Origin: Gaiellales bacterium | GTDB lineage: Bacteria > Actinomycetota > Thermoleophilia > Gaiellales > F1-60-MAGs149 | Direction: 5' to 3' | DNA: 19,280 bases | Assembly: GCA_030831375.1 (NCBI GenBank) | Contig: JAURLF010000229.1 | Location: 1 to 19,280, forward strand | In this document: piece by piece, positions 7,162-13,826 of the stretch | Layout: each line of letters opens with the position of its first letter | Position numbering within the stretch: the first letter of the stretch is position 1 | Position numbers and translations under genes: made by a program | The notes under the pieces: model-generated | Databases searched by the model: none | The model's input: the letters and a program-made list of their open reading frames with translations, nothing else | Told to the model about the DNA's origin: nothing

Positions 7162-8162
7162 GCGTCGTCCCCGTCGGCGAGGGAGAGGCGGGGCAGCTCG
7201 GCCATGCCCTCCCCATTGAACACGACCTGGTGGTAGAAGCGGGACAGGGTGACGCCGCGGCGGTATTCGCCGAGGCGCGGCGCGAGCGCCTCGCCGGCCG
7301 CGAGCTGCAGCATCCGGTGCGGGTAGTCGCCGCCGGCGGCGAGCGGGAGCGGGAAGGCGCCGCCGATGCGCGGGTTGACGTCCGTCACCTCGTGGCGGTC
7401 CGACGCCTCCCGGAAGCACTGCACGGTGCCGGGGCCGCGCAGCCCGATCGCCTCCGCCACGCGGCGGCCGACCTCGACCAGGGCGGGGTCCTCGATCGTG
7501 GTGCCCTTGATCTGCTCGCCGCCCTTCGACTGGATCATGCTGCGCGGGATCGCGTCGAGGCAGCGCCCGTCGAGGTCGCAGAGGACGTCGATCGAGAACT
7601 CGGTGCCGGAGCAGCACTCCTGCACCATCGACGGCAGCGAGGTGTAGCGGAGGAAGAAGGCGAGCTCGGCGGGGTCGGCGCAGCGGTAGATGCCCTCCGA
7701 GCCGCGCCCCTCGCGCATCTTCACGAGCACCGGGTAGCGCAGGTCCCCGGGCAGGTCGGCGGGGTCGAAGGTGCGCGGCGAGTCGAGGCCCTCCGCCTCG
7801 AGGAAGCGCGCCATCGCGAGCTTGTCGACGCAGCGTCGCGTCGCCTCGGGGCCCGGGATGAAGGCGGTGCAGCCGACCGCGGCGAGCCGCGGCGCGAGGT
7901 CGGAGAGCAGCACCAGGTCCCATTCGGAGCAGGGCAGCACCATTCCGCAGCCGTGCGCCTCGGCGGTCGCCACGAGGTGGTCGGCGTAGCCCGGGTCGTC
8001 GGCGCGCGGCGCCTCGACCTGCACGTCGCAGAAGGGCAGCGCGGGGGCGAGCCGGCTCGAGTCGGTGCCGACCACCAGGCCGCCGCCGCGCCGCCCGAGC
8101 GCGTCGCGGAAGGCCTGCACGACGTCGACGCGCAGCCCGACGCAGGTCAGCAGCACGTTCAC
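7158..8162 (-). CDS. ATP-grasp ligase (carbamoyl-phosphate-synthase-like), glycan-associated
   Basis: This 334-residue protein has the ATP-grasp order: an N-terminal nucleotide-fold segment (VNVLLTCVGLR, then VVGTD and VLPCSEWD), the ATP-binding part with Lys148 and EGRGSEGIYR (151-160), and the metal-binding strand EVTDVNPRIGG (248-258). ATP-grasp enzymes activate a carboxylate as acyl phosphate and join it to an amine or other nucleophile. Relatives of this kind occur in polysaccharide loci, and Neisseria PglB2 fuses a sugar transferase to an ATP-grasp domain that adds glyceramide. The gene overlaps the sugar transferase before it and the FabH-like gene after it by 4 nt (GTGA both times). 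I infer that it amide-links a small acid to an aminosugar; the substrate is unknown. Confidence 0.88.
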   Translation of the reverse strand: MNVLLTCVGLRVDVVQAFRDALGRRGGGLVVGTDSSRLAPALPFCDVQVEAPRADDPGYADHLVATAEAHGCGMVLPCSEWDLVLLSDLAPRLAAVGCTAFIPGPEATRRCVDKLAMARFLEAEGLDSPRTFDPADLPGDLRYPVLVKMREGRGSEGIYRCADPAELAFFLRYTSLPSMVQECCSGTEFSIDVLCDLDGRCLDAIPRSMIQSKGGEQIKGTTIEDPALVEVGRRVAEAIGLRGPGTVQCFREASDRHEVTDVNPRIGGAFPLPLAAGGDYPHRMLQLAAGEALAPRLGEYRRGVTLSRFYHQVVFNGEGMAELPRLSLADGDDA

Positions 8163-8779
8163 GCGCCGCCCCCGTCCGCCTGCCAGCCGCCGTCCGCGCC
8201 CTTGTACGTGCCGGAGCGCGACAGCAGCGTGCCGACGGTGCGCAGCATGATCCGCAGGTCGAGGCCGAGCGACTGGTGCTCGACGTACCACACGTCGAGC
8301 TCGATCCGCTCGTCCCAGGGCAGCTGCGCGCGGCCGTGGATCTGGGCCCAGCCGGTCAGGCCGGGCTTGACCTCGAGGCGGCGGCGCTGGCGGTCCGTGT
8401 AGCGGTCGACCTGGTAGCGGAGGGTCGGCCGCGGCCCGACGAGGCTCATCTCGCCGACGAGGACGTTCCAGAACTGGGGCAGCTCGTCGACCGACGTGCG
8501 ACGCAGGAGGTCGCCGATGCGGAGGATGCGCGGGTCGCCCTCGGCCACGGCGTAGCCCGCGCCCTGGGATTCGGCGTCGACGACCATCGTGCGCAGCTTC
8601 AGCACCTCGAAGGCCCGGCCGTCGATGCCGACGCGCTCCTGCCGGAACAGCACGGGACCGCCGTCCTCCCGCTTGATCAGGAGCGCGGCGGCGCCGACCA
8701 CCGGAGCGGACAGGGCGAGGCCGACGGCGGCGCCGGTCACGTCGAGGGCGCGCTTGGCGGCGCGCTCCCAGGCCCTCAT
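8159..8779 (-). CDS. Small sugar transferase (PglC-like monotopic PGT)
   Basis: This 206-residue protein is the minimal catalytic unit of the polyprenyl-phosphate sugar-1-phosphate transferase family. One hydrophobic segment (about 12-34) is followed by FRQERVG (45-51) with the catalytic Gln/Glu position, KLRTM (61-65), RRTSVDELPQ (93-102), LVGPRP (113-118) and KPGLTGWAQIHGR (138-150). The dyad is QE here where the large paralogue at 928-2400 has DE. It would load a sugar phosphate onto undecaprenyl phosphate on the inner face of the membrane. ATG 8779 shares ATGA with the stop of the GT2 gene. A longer reading frame upstream to 8968 only shadows that gene. It is the second PGT of the window, so either two different glycans or two lipid-linked starts are made. 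Confidence 0.93.
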   Translation of the reverse strand: MRAWERAAKRALDVTGAAVGLALSAPVVGAAALLIKREDGGPVLFRQERVGIDGRAFEVLKLRTMVVDAESQGAGYAVAEGDPRILRIGDLLRRTSVDELPQFWNVLVGEMSLVGPRPTLRYQVDRYTDRQRRRLEVKPGLTGWAQIHGRAQLPWDERIELDVWYVEHQSLGLDLRIMLRTVGTLLSRSGTYKGADGGWQADGGGA

Positions 8780-9918
8780 CGGGTGCCCTCCGCGCGCTCC
8801 CAGACCGGCTCGATGCCGCGGAAGAGCGCCTCGTAGAGCGCGATCAGGGTGGCCAGGGTCACGAGCACGTAGTACTGGCAGAGCGCGAGCAGCCGCTGGC
8901 GCGACCCCGTCAGCCGGGACAGGAGCGCGAGGCCGACGAGGACGCCCTGGGCGGCGAGGATCGCCCACCAGACGCCGCCGTCGGCGAGCGCGAGGACGAT
9001 GCTCGCGGCGAGCAGGACGAGATGCAGGAGGCCGCTCGCGTAGCGCAGGAGCCGGTGCGAGACCATCTGCAGCCAGTAGACGGGCCCCATCCGGGAGAGG
9101 GAGAACATGCGCCCGTGGAAGACGATCAGCCAGCAGTGTCCGAACATCCGCACCTTGCGGCGGAACTCGTCTGCGAGGTCGGTGGAGGGCTTCTCCGAGG
9201 CCACCGCGTCGGGGACGTAGGTGGCGATCAGGCCGTCCTTGACGAAGCGGTACGGGAACGACAGGTCATGGCCGAAGCGCGGGTCGACGAAGCGGTAGTC
9301 GCCACCGCGGACCGCGTAGATCGAGCCGTTGCCGCCCGTCACGGAGCGCATCCGCGCCTCCCACCCGCGCAGCGCCACCTCGAAGCGCCAGTAGGCGCCC
9401 TCGCGGTTCGTGCCGTCAGCTGCGCGCAGGTGCAGGCGCCCGCAGACGTAGCCGACGCGGCCGTCGGCGAAGGGCCGCACGAGCCGGCGCAGGGCCTGCG
9501 GCTCCCACGCGCAGTTGGCGTCGGAGAAGGCGAGCACCTCGGGCCAGTCGCCGAGCGCGCGCACGGCGGTGTCCTGCGCGTTGACCTTGCCGCCGCGCTC
9601 GGCGCGCACGAGCTCGACGCCGCGGCTCGCCCAGCGCTCGACGATCTCGTCGGTGCCGTCGTCGGAGGCGTCCGAGGTGACCACGATCCGCAGCCGCTCG
9701 CCCGGGTAGTCGAGGGCGAGCGCGTTCTCGAGCTTGGCCTCGATCACGTCGGCCTCGTTGTGAGCGGCGATCACGAGCGCCACGCGCGGCTCGATATCGG
9801 CGGCATCGATCCGCCGCGGAGCGACCTTCGACCACGCGAACGCGACGAGCGGGTAGCCGACGTGCGTCCACACGAGGAGGACGAGGGCGGCCCAGCCGAT
9901 GGCCTCGACGAGGAGCAC
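8776..9918 (-). CDS. Membrane-anchored family 2 glycosyltransferase
   Basis: This 380-residue GT-A enzyme has one N-terminal helix (about 6-26), a cytoplasmic catalytic domain, and three C-terminal hydrophobic segments (about 279-300, 306-330, 340-366). The domain shows ALVIAAHNEADVIEAKL (47-63), TSDASDDGTDE (81-91), the metal-binding FSDANC (131-136), FGHDLSFPYR (205-214) as acceptor region, and FRRKVRMFGH near 242-251 in the place of the QxxRW motif of processive enzymes. Topology resembles IcaA/hyaluronan synthase-type GT2 proteins, but QxxRW is not intact, so single-sugar transfer is equally likely. GTG 9918 follows the Wzy-like gene by 16 nt and TACCCT lies 6 nt upstream. The stop overlaps the small sugar transferase start. 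Confidence 0.92.
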   Translation of the reverse strand: MLLVEAIGWAALVLLVWTHVGYPLVAFAWSKVAPRRIDAADIEPRVALVIAAHNEADVIEAKLENALALDYPGERLRIVVTSDASDDGTDEIVERWASRGVELVRAERGGKVNAQDTAVRALGDWPEVLAFSDANCAWEPQALRRLVRPFADGRVGYVCGRLHLRAADGTNREGAYWRFEVALRGWEARMRSVTGGNGSIYAVRGGDYRFVDPRFGHDLSFPYRFVKDGLIATYVPDAVASEKPSTDLADEFRRKVRMFGHCWLIVFHGRMFSLSRMGPVYWLQMVSHRLLRYASGLLHLVLLAASIVLALADGGVWWAILAAQGVLVGLALLSRLTGSRQRLLALCQYYVLVTLATLIALYEALFRGIEPVWERAEGTR

Positions 9919-9924
9919 CCGGGA

Positions 9925-9930
9925 AGGGTA
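9925..9930 (-). promoter_or_regulatory. Candidate -10 (TACCCT) before the GT2 gene
   Basis: TACCCT ends 6 nt before GTG 9918, in a 16-nt gap laid out exactly like the one before the epimerase at 3409. It may allow separate expression of the GT2/PGT/ATP-grasp/FabH-like cassette. Confidence 0.35.
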
Positions 9931-9934
9931 TCCG

Positions 9935-11347
9935 TCAGCGGGCCGGTGCGGCCCCGGGTTCGGCCGCGTCGTCCGGCTCCGTCGCGCGCTCGCCGGCGAG
10001 TGCAGCGGGCGCGGCGACGATCAGGAGCAGGAGCACGTAGAAGGCGCTGAAGATCATGGTCAGGTAGAAGACGTTGCCGGCGAGGGTCGCGGCGAAGCCG
10101 GCGGCGAGGCCGGTGGCGGCCGCGAAGACGAGGCCGTCGTCGCCCGCCAGCGCCCCGCGGGCGCGTCCGGCGCGCAGGAGCGCCCGCAGGCGCGACGCGA
10201 CCCAGAGCAGGAACGCGAGCCAGACGATCGCGCCCGCGAGCCCCATCTCGGTGAGGGTGGCGACGATGAAGGAGTGCGGGCCGAAGTCGGCTCGGCCCGT
10301 CTGGAACTGGTAGTAGAGGGCGAAGTTGTTGATCCCGATCCCGAACAGGGGCGACGTCTCCATCACGGGCACGATCAGCTGGAAGAACTCGACGTGGGCC
10401 TGCGACGAGCGGCTGTCGGTCGCCGTGCGCGAGGCGAGCAGCTGGCCGAGCTCCTGCGTGCGCGGTGCGGCGAAGGCGCCGCCGAGGACGGCGAGGATCG
10501 CGAGCGCGATGACGATGTGGCGGTTGAAGAGGCGCCCGCGGTGCCACCACAGGAGCAGCAGGGTGCCGACGCCGAGGCCGAGCAGGCCGCTGCGCGACTG
10601 GGTCAGGAGCAGCGCGGTCAGGAGCACCATGCCGATGCCGGTCAGCAGCGTGCGGTGCTCGCGCGCCCAGCCCGCGCGGGCGCCGGCGATGAGGGCGACG
10701 ACGAGCAGGAGCGGCGCGGCCGCGAGGACGCCGAGGTGGTTCGGGTCCTCGCTGAAGCCGGTCAGGCGGTAGACCTGGGCCTGGCCGGTGACGCCGTACT
10801 GGTCGAAGGACGAGACGACGCCGTAGAGGTTGGCGCCGAGGACGCGTGCCCCGGGGAAGACGGGGGCGAGCAGCACGCGGTCGAGCTCGACGCCGGTGGC
10901 GGTGCGCACGGCGGTCTGCACGAGGCCGTAGGCGGCGCTGACGGTGACGCCCGCCACGAAGGCGCCGGCGAGCCGCCACCACAGCTCGCGCCCGCGCCGC
11001 GCCGCGTGGGCGACGCCGCAGACAAGGAAGAGCGCGAACAGCGCCCACTTGACGAAGCCCTTCGACCACTGCGCCATCGCGATCGTCGTGTCGAGGCCGA
11101 GGTAGCCGGCGAGGTGGACGGCGGCCAGGAGCAGCACGAAGGCGAGGGCGACGAGCGCGGCGGGATGGAGGCGGGCATCGCGGCGCACCAGCCGGTCGAG
11201 CGCGAACAGCGCCACGAACGCGACCTGCAGCAGGTCGACGAGGGTGACGCGCCCGGCGGCCTCCCATGACATCTTCTGCCACGTGGCCGTGACGGCCACG
11301 AGCAGGAGCAGGGCGTCGAGCAGGGTGATGCCGCGCAGGTGGCGCAT
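9935..11347 (-). CDS. O-antigen ligase/Wzy-like polymerase
   Basis: This 470-residue protein is a multi-pass membrane protein with about eleven hydrophobic segments. The Wzy_C-type region has TQSRSG in a helix, a large extracytoplasmic loop with the stretch SPLFGIGINNF, then the PHSFIVATLTEMGLAG motif, where ligases and polymerases usually show H-N/S plus a following helix. It would join lipid-linked repeat units outside the membrane, either polymerising them (Wzy) or moving glycan to an acceptor (ligase); sequence alone does not separate these. A Wzz-like partner is encoded at 3426-4331. ATG 11347 is the first Met of the hydrophobic protein; CACAAT lies 6 nt upstream and no Shine-Dalgarno is present. 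It heads the operon that runs to 6199. Confidence 0.88.
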   Translation of the reverse strand: MRHLRGITLLDALLLLVAVTATWQKMSWEAAGRVTLVDLLQVAFVALFALDRLVRRDARLHPAALVALAFVLLLAAVHLAGYLGLDTTIAMAQWSKGFVKWALFALFLVCGVAHAARRGRELWWRLAGAFVAGVTVSAAYGLVQTAVRTATGVELDRVLLAPVFPGARVLGANLYGVVSSFDQYGVTGQAQVYRLTGFSEDPNHLGVLAAAPLLLVVALIAGARAGWAREHRTLLTGIGMVLLTALLLTQSRSGLLGLGVGTLLLLWWHRGRLFNRHIVIALAILAVLGGAFAAPRTQELGQLLASRTATDSRSSQAHVEFFQLIVPVMETSPLFGIGINNFALYYQFQTGRADFGPHSFIVATLTEMGLAGAIVWLAFLLWVASRLRALLRAGRARGALAGDDGLVFAAATGLAAGFAATLAGNVFYLTMIFSAFYVLLLLIVAAPAALAGERATEPDDAAEPGAAPAR

Positions 11348-11353
11348 CGCCCC

Positions 11354-11359
11354 ATTGTG
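11354..11359 (-). promoter_or_regulatory. Candidate -10 (CACAAT) for the second glycan operon
   Basis: CACAAT ends 6 nt before ATG 11347 and is an AT-rich island in GC-rich sequence. It lacks the first T of TANNNT but keeps A at position 2 and T at position 6. The same hexamer occurs before the antitoxin gene. Confidence 0.4.
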
Positions 11360-11388
11360 TACCGCGCGCCGGGGCCGGACCCTGCCCG

Positions 11389-12240
11389 CTATGCGGCGGC
11401 GACGAGGGCGAGCGGCACGCCCGACGGATCGCGCACGAGCGCCGCGCCGTCCTCGCGGACGACCGCGCCGCCCGCGGCGTCGATCCGCGCGAGCGTGGCG
11501 TCGAGGTCCGCGGCGGGGATCCGCAGCTCGGCGCGGGCGAGCCGAGCGGTGCCCGCCCCGGCTGTGGCGGCGCCCGCGCTGCGCCACGTGTTGGCGCCGA
11601 TGTGGTGGTGGTAGCCGGCCGCCGACAGGAACGCGGCCTGCGGCCCGTACGTGGCCACGAGGTCGAGCCCGAGGACGTCCCGGTACCAGGCGATCGTCGC
11701 GGGCACGTCCGCGACCTGCAGGTGCACGTGGCCCATGGTCGTGCCGACGGGCAGGCCGTCGTACGGCTCGGCCGGGTCCGCGAGCGCGAGCAGGTCGGGG
11801 ACGTCGAGGGCGAGCGTCGTCATCAGCTGGTCGACGCGCCCCTCCCAGACGTCGCGCGGGCGGTCCGCGTAGATCTCGATGCCGTGGCCGTCGGGGTCGC
11901 GCAGGTAGACGGCCTCCGATACGACGTGGTCGCTCGCGCCCTCGAGCGGCACGCGCGCGGTGGCCGCATGCCGCGCCCAGCGGGCGAGGTCGGCGCGCTC
12001 GGGCACGAGCAGCGCGAGGTGGAAGAGCCCCACCTCGCCGCCCGCCGGCGCGGCGCCCGCCTCCTCGACGAGCCGCACGAGCGGGGCGCCTGCGACGCCG
12101 AGCTGGGCTCGGCCGTCCACCTCCGCGAGCACCCGCAGCCCGATGGCGTCGCGGTAGTAGGCGGCGGAGCGGGCGAGGTCGGCGACGACGAGGTCGACCG
12201 GGCCGAGGGCCAGGGCGGGCAGGCGGGGGTGCATGCCCAC
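11389..12240 (-). CDS. VOC-family protein, catechol-2,3-dioxygenase CatE-like
   Basis: This 283-residue protein has two vicinal-oxygen-chelate domains (four beta-alpha-beta modules). Recognisable segments are GPVDLVVADLARSAAYYRDAIG (13-34), GLFHLALLVPERADLARW, DHVVSEAVYLRDPDGHGIEIYADRP, GHVHLQVADVPATIAWYRDVLG and AAGYHHHIGANTW. This order matches CatE-like extradiol dioxygenases and their relatives, which bind a metal through His and Glu. His in LFHLAL, Glu in GIEIYADRP and His in GHVHLQVAD are present. The last module reads GVPLALV, without the Glu of many VOC enzymes. True substrate is unknown. Start is GTG 12240 or ATG 12234; neither has a clear ribosome site or -10. It is isolated from a catabolic operon and diverges from the secreted protein gene. 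Confidence 0.87.
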   Translation of the reverse strand: MGMHPRLPALALGPVDLVVADLARSAAYYRDAIGLRVLAEVDGRAQLGVAGAPLVRLVEEAGAAPAGGEVGLFHLALLVPERADLARWARHAATARVPLEGASDHVVSEAVYLRDPDGHGIEIYADRPRDVWEGRVDQLMTTLALDVPDLLALADPAEPYDGLPVGTTMGHVHLQVADVPATIAWYRDVLGLDLVATYGPQAAFLSAAGYHHHIGANTWRSAGAATAGAGTARLARAELRIPAADLDATLARIDAAGGAVVREDGAALVRDPSGVPLALVAAA

Positions 12241-12305
12241 GGCCCAACGCCGCCGCCCGTCCGGGCATTCCTGAGGAGTCCGGGGACGCGGGGCGAATCC
12301 GCAGG

Positions 12306-12311
12306 CAGACT
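12306..12311 (+). promoter_or_regulatory. Weak candidate -10 (CAGACT) before the secreted protein gene
   Basis: CAGACT ends 6 nt before GTG 12318. It fits the spacing seen for other genes here but lacks the first T. The 77-nt divergent gap 12241-12317 shows no better signal. Confidence 0.25.
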
Positions 12312-12317
12312 GGGTCC

Positions 12318-13205
12318 GTGCGCCATCGCCTGCTCCTCATCCTCGCCCTCGGCAGCCTCCTCGCCGCGCCCGCCGCCGCCTCGGCCGCGAAGCCGCCGGC
12401 CGCCGTCGTCGCGGATCCCGAGATCAGCTGGGTGCGGGTCGGCGTCGTGACGCCGGCCGCGGGGCAGTCCTCGCCCCTGGCGGGCCGCGTCGTCGTGCGC
12501 GTGCGCGTCCTGCACCGCCCGCTCGGCGAGCCCGCGCCCGGCGCGCGCAGCGTGGGGGCCGTGACCGTCGTCCTGTCCCGCTTCCGCGGCGAGCGCGACT
12601 ACACCGTCGGCGGCGGCGCCGCCTCGCGCGTCGTGCCCGTCCTCGCGGGGCCGCTGGGTGTCGTCTACCGCGTGGTCCTCAACCCGCGCCAGAGCGCCGC
12701 GGTGCGGAGCGCCTCCGACGACGGCGCGCTGCGCGCCCTCGTCCTCGTCGACCAGCGCACCACCGCCAGGAGACGCGCGCCCGCGACCGGCAACGCGATC
12801 TCGCTCGGCGACGCGAAGGCCTTCGCGATCGGCCTGCCCCTGCCGGCCGACGCGCCGCCCCTGCTCCAGCGTCGTCGCGCCGAGGCGATCGTCGCCGCGG
12901 ACGCCGGCGGGCGCGCGATCGTCGAGCGCGTCCGCATCCCCGTCAGCGGGGGCCGCGTGCTCGAGCTCGCGCCCGGCGATCCGCTGGACCCGACGGGCGC
13001 GCCGAGCCCGCTCGACGGCACCCTGCGCCTCGTCGGCCCCGACCGCGCCGTCCTCGCGGAGGCGCCGGCGCCCGCGGGCCTCACCCTCGCCGTGCGGCCG
13101 ACGGGCGCCCCGCGCGGCACGCTCGCCTGGCCCGTGATCGAGCTGCCCGGGCTCGAGCCGATCGCGGCGGGCACGGCGCGGATCACGGCACCGCGGCCGC
13201 GCTGA
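12318..13205 (+). CDS. Secreted protein of unknown function
   Basis: I do not recognise the family. The 295-residue product from GTG 12318 begins with a classic Sec signal peptide (RHRLLLILALGSLLAAPAAASA, likely cleaved near residue 24), which fixes the start: the frame is open far upstream, but that part has no signal and overlaps the VOC gene. The mature part is rich in short beta-prone stretches (VGVVTPAAG, RVVVRVRVLH, VGAVTVVLSRF, VVPVLAGPLGVVYRVVL) that look like immunoglobulin-like or other beta-sandwich structure. There is no lipobox, LPXTG or C-terminal helix, so it should be released or loosely bound. The stop TGA forms a palindrome with the stop of the convergent gene. Confidence 0.8.
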   Translation: MRHRLLLILALGSLLAAPAAASAAKPPAAVVADPEISWVRVGVVTPAAGQSSPLAGRVVVRVRVLHRPLGEPAPGARSVGAVTVVLSRFRGERDYTVGGGAASRVVPVLAGPLGVVYRVVLNPRQSAAVRSASDDGALRALVLVDQRTTARRRAPATGNAISLGDAKAFAIGLPLPADAPPLLQRRRAEAIVAADAGGRAIVERVRIPVSGGRVLELAPGDPLDPTGAPSPLDGTLRLVGPDRAVLAEAPAPAGLTLAVRPTGAPRGTLAWPVIELPGLEPIAAGTARITAPRPR

Positions 13206-13212
13206 TCAGCGC
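13199..13212. terminator. Perfect 14-nt palindrome over convergent stop codons
   Basis: GCGCTGATCAGCGC is self-complementary and centred exactly between the plus-strand TGA (13203-13205) and the minus-strand stop (13206-13208). As RNA it could give a 5-bp stem with a GAUC loop. It is too short and lacks a T-tract, so termination is only possible, not shown. Confidence 0.3.
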
Positions 13213-13409
13213 AGGCGGCGGAGCACGCCGACGGCCATCAGGGCGCCGGCGGCGGCGATGGCGATCGGGGCGAAGCGGCGCGCCGTGCCGGCCGCCTCGG
13301 CCTTCGCGGAGCCCGCGGCGGAGCCGAGGCCGCCGACGGCCTCGACGAAGCCGGCCTGGGCCGCCTCCGCCTCGGCGCGGGCCGCGGCGAGGTCCTTCTT
13401 GGCGCTCAC
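13206..13409 (-). CDS. Small single-helix membrane protein downstream of holin-family gene
   Basis: This 67-residue protein begins at GTG 13409, which shares GTGA with the stop of the preceding gene; that overlap decides the start, as a longer upstream reading only shadows the neighbour. It has an Ala/Glu-rich, helix-prone N-terminal half (KKDLAAARAEAEAAQAGFVEAVGGLG), then one hydrophobic segment (about 46-63, FAPIAIAAAGALMAVGVL) and a basic RRLR tail. This suggests a membrane-anchored helix with the tail inside. The family is unknown to me. It probably acts with the holin-family protein, as such small partners commonly follow it in actinobacteria. Confidence 0.75.
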   Translation of the reverse strand: MSAKKDLAAARAEAEAAQAGFVEAVGGLGSAAGSAKAEAAGTARRFAPIAIAAAGALMAVGVLRRLR

Positions 13410-13813
13410 AGCAGCCCGTCCCCGTCGCTCGTCCCGCGGGCGAACTCGCCCGGGGTCGACTTGGCGATGCCGATCGCGCTCTCCGGCACCGGCGGCCCGA
13501 CCTTCGCCAGGATCGTCTTGCCGGCCAGGCCGCAGACGCCGGCGAGGACCAGGAATCCGATCGCGGTGATCAGGGCGGCGAGCCACAGCGGCACGACGCT
13601 GGCGATGCCCCAGATGATCGCGATCATGACCGCGAACAGGGACAGGAAGGCGAGCGCGCCGGCGAGGACGAGCAGGCCGACGCCGGGCGCGGCCTGCTGC
13701 ATCTTGTACTTGATCTCGGCCTGCGCGAGGGCGATCTCGGCGCGGACCAGGCGCTGGGCCTGCTCCGAGACCTTGAACGCGCCCTCCTGCAGGCGGTCGA
13801 TGACGTCGCGCAT
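13406..13813 (-). CDS. Phage holin family protein (actinobacterial Holin-X type)
   Basis: This 135-residue protein has an amphipathic N-terminal helix (RDVIDRLQEGAFKVSEQAQRLVRAEIALAQAEIKYKM, about 2-38) and two hydrophobic helices (about 43-69 and 74-97), then a charged tail. That plan fits the putative actinobacterial holin family, which is chromosomal and not clearly involved in lysis; a membrane-scaffold role is as likely. No phage genes are nearby. ATG 13813 lies 10 nt after the ABC-F stop, and TAGGAT, which includes that TAG stop, ends 7 nt before it. It is followed by the 67-residue gene with a 4-nt overlap. Confidence 0.8.
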   Translation of the reverse strand: MRDVIDRLQEGAFKVSEQAQRLVRAEIALAQAEIKYKMQQAAPGVGLLVLAGALAFLSLFAVMIAIIWGIASVVPLWLAALITAIGFLVLAGVCGLAGKTILAKVGPPVPESAIGIAKSTPGEFARGTSDGDGLL

Positions 13814-13820
13814 GGACCGG

Positions 13821-13826
13821 ATCCTA
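13821..13826 (-). promoter_or_regulatory. Candidate -10 (TAGGAT) or ribosome site for the holin-family gene
   Basis: TAGGAT ends 7 nt before ATG 13813 and overlaps the TAG stop of the ABC-F gene. AGGA may act as a Shine-Dalgarno in read-through mRNA, so the site may serve either purpose. Confidence 0.35.

Noticed and set aside
8780..8968. N-terminal extension of the small sugar transferase
   Set aside because: The extension is a shadow of the GT2 gene; ATG 8779 overlaps the GT2 stop as ATGA and matches the family's start.
11244..12317. Plus-strand open frame extending the secreted protein upstream
   Set aside because: It is Arg/Ala/Pro-rich and antisense to the VOC and Wzy-like genes; the signal peptide at 12318 marks the real start.
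12241..12317. Possible regulatory site in the VOC/secreted protein gap
   Set aside because: A loose GTCCGGG/CCGGGGAC inverted arrangement is imperfect and expected by chance at this GC content.
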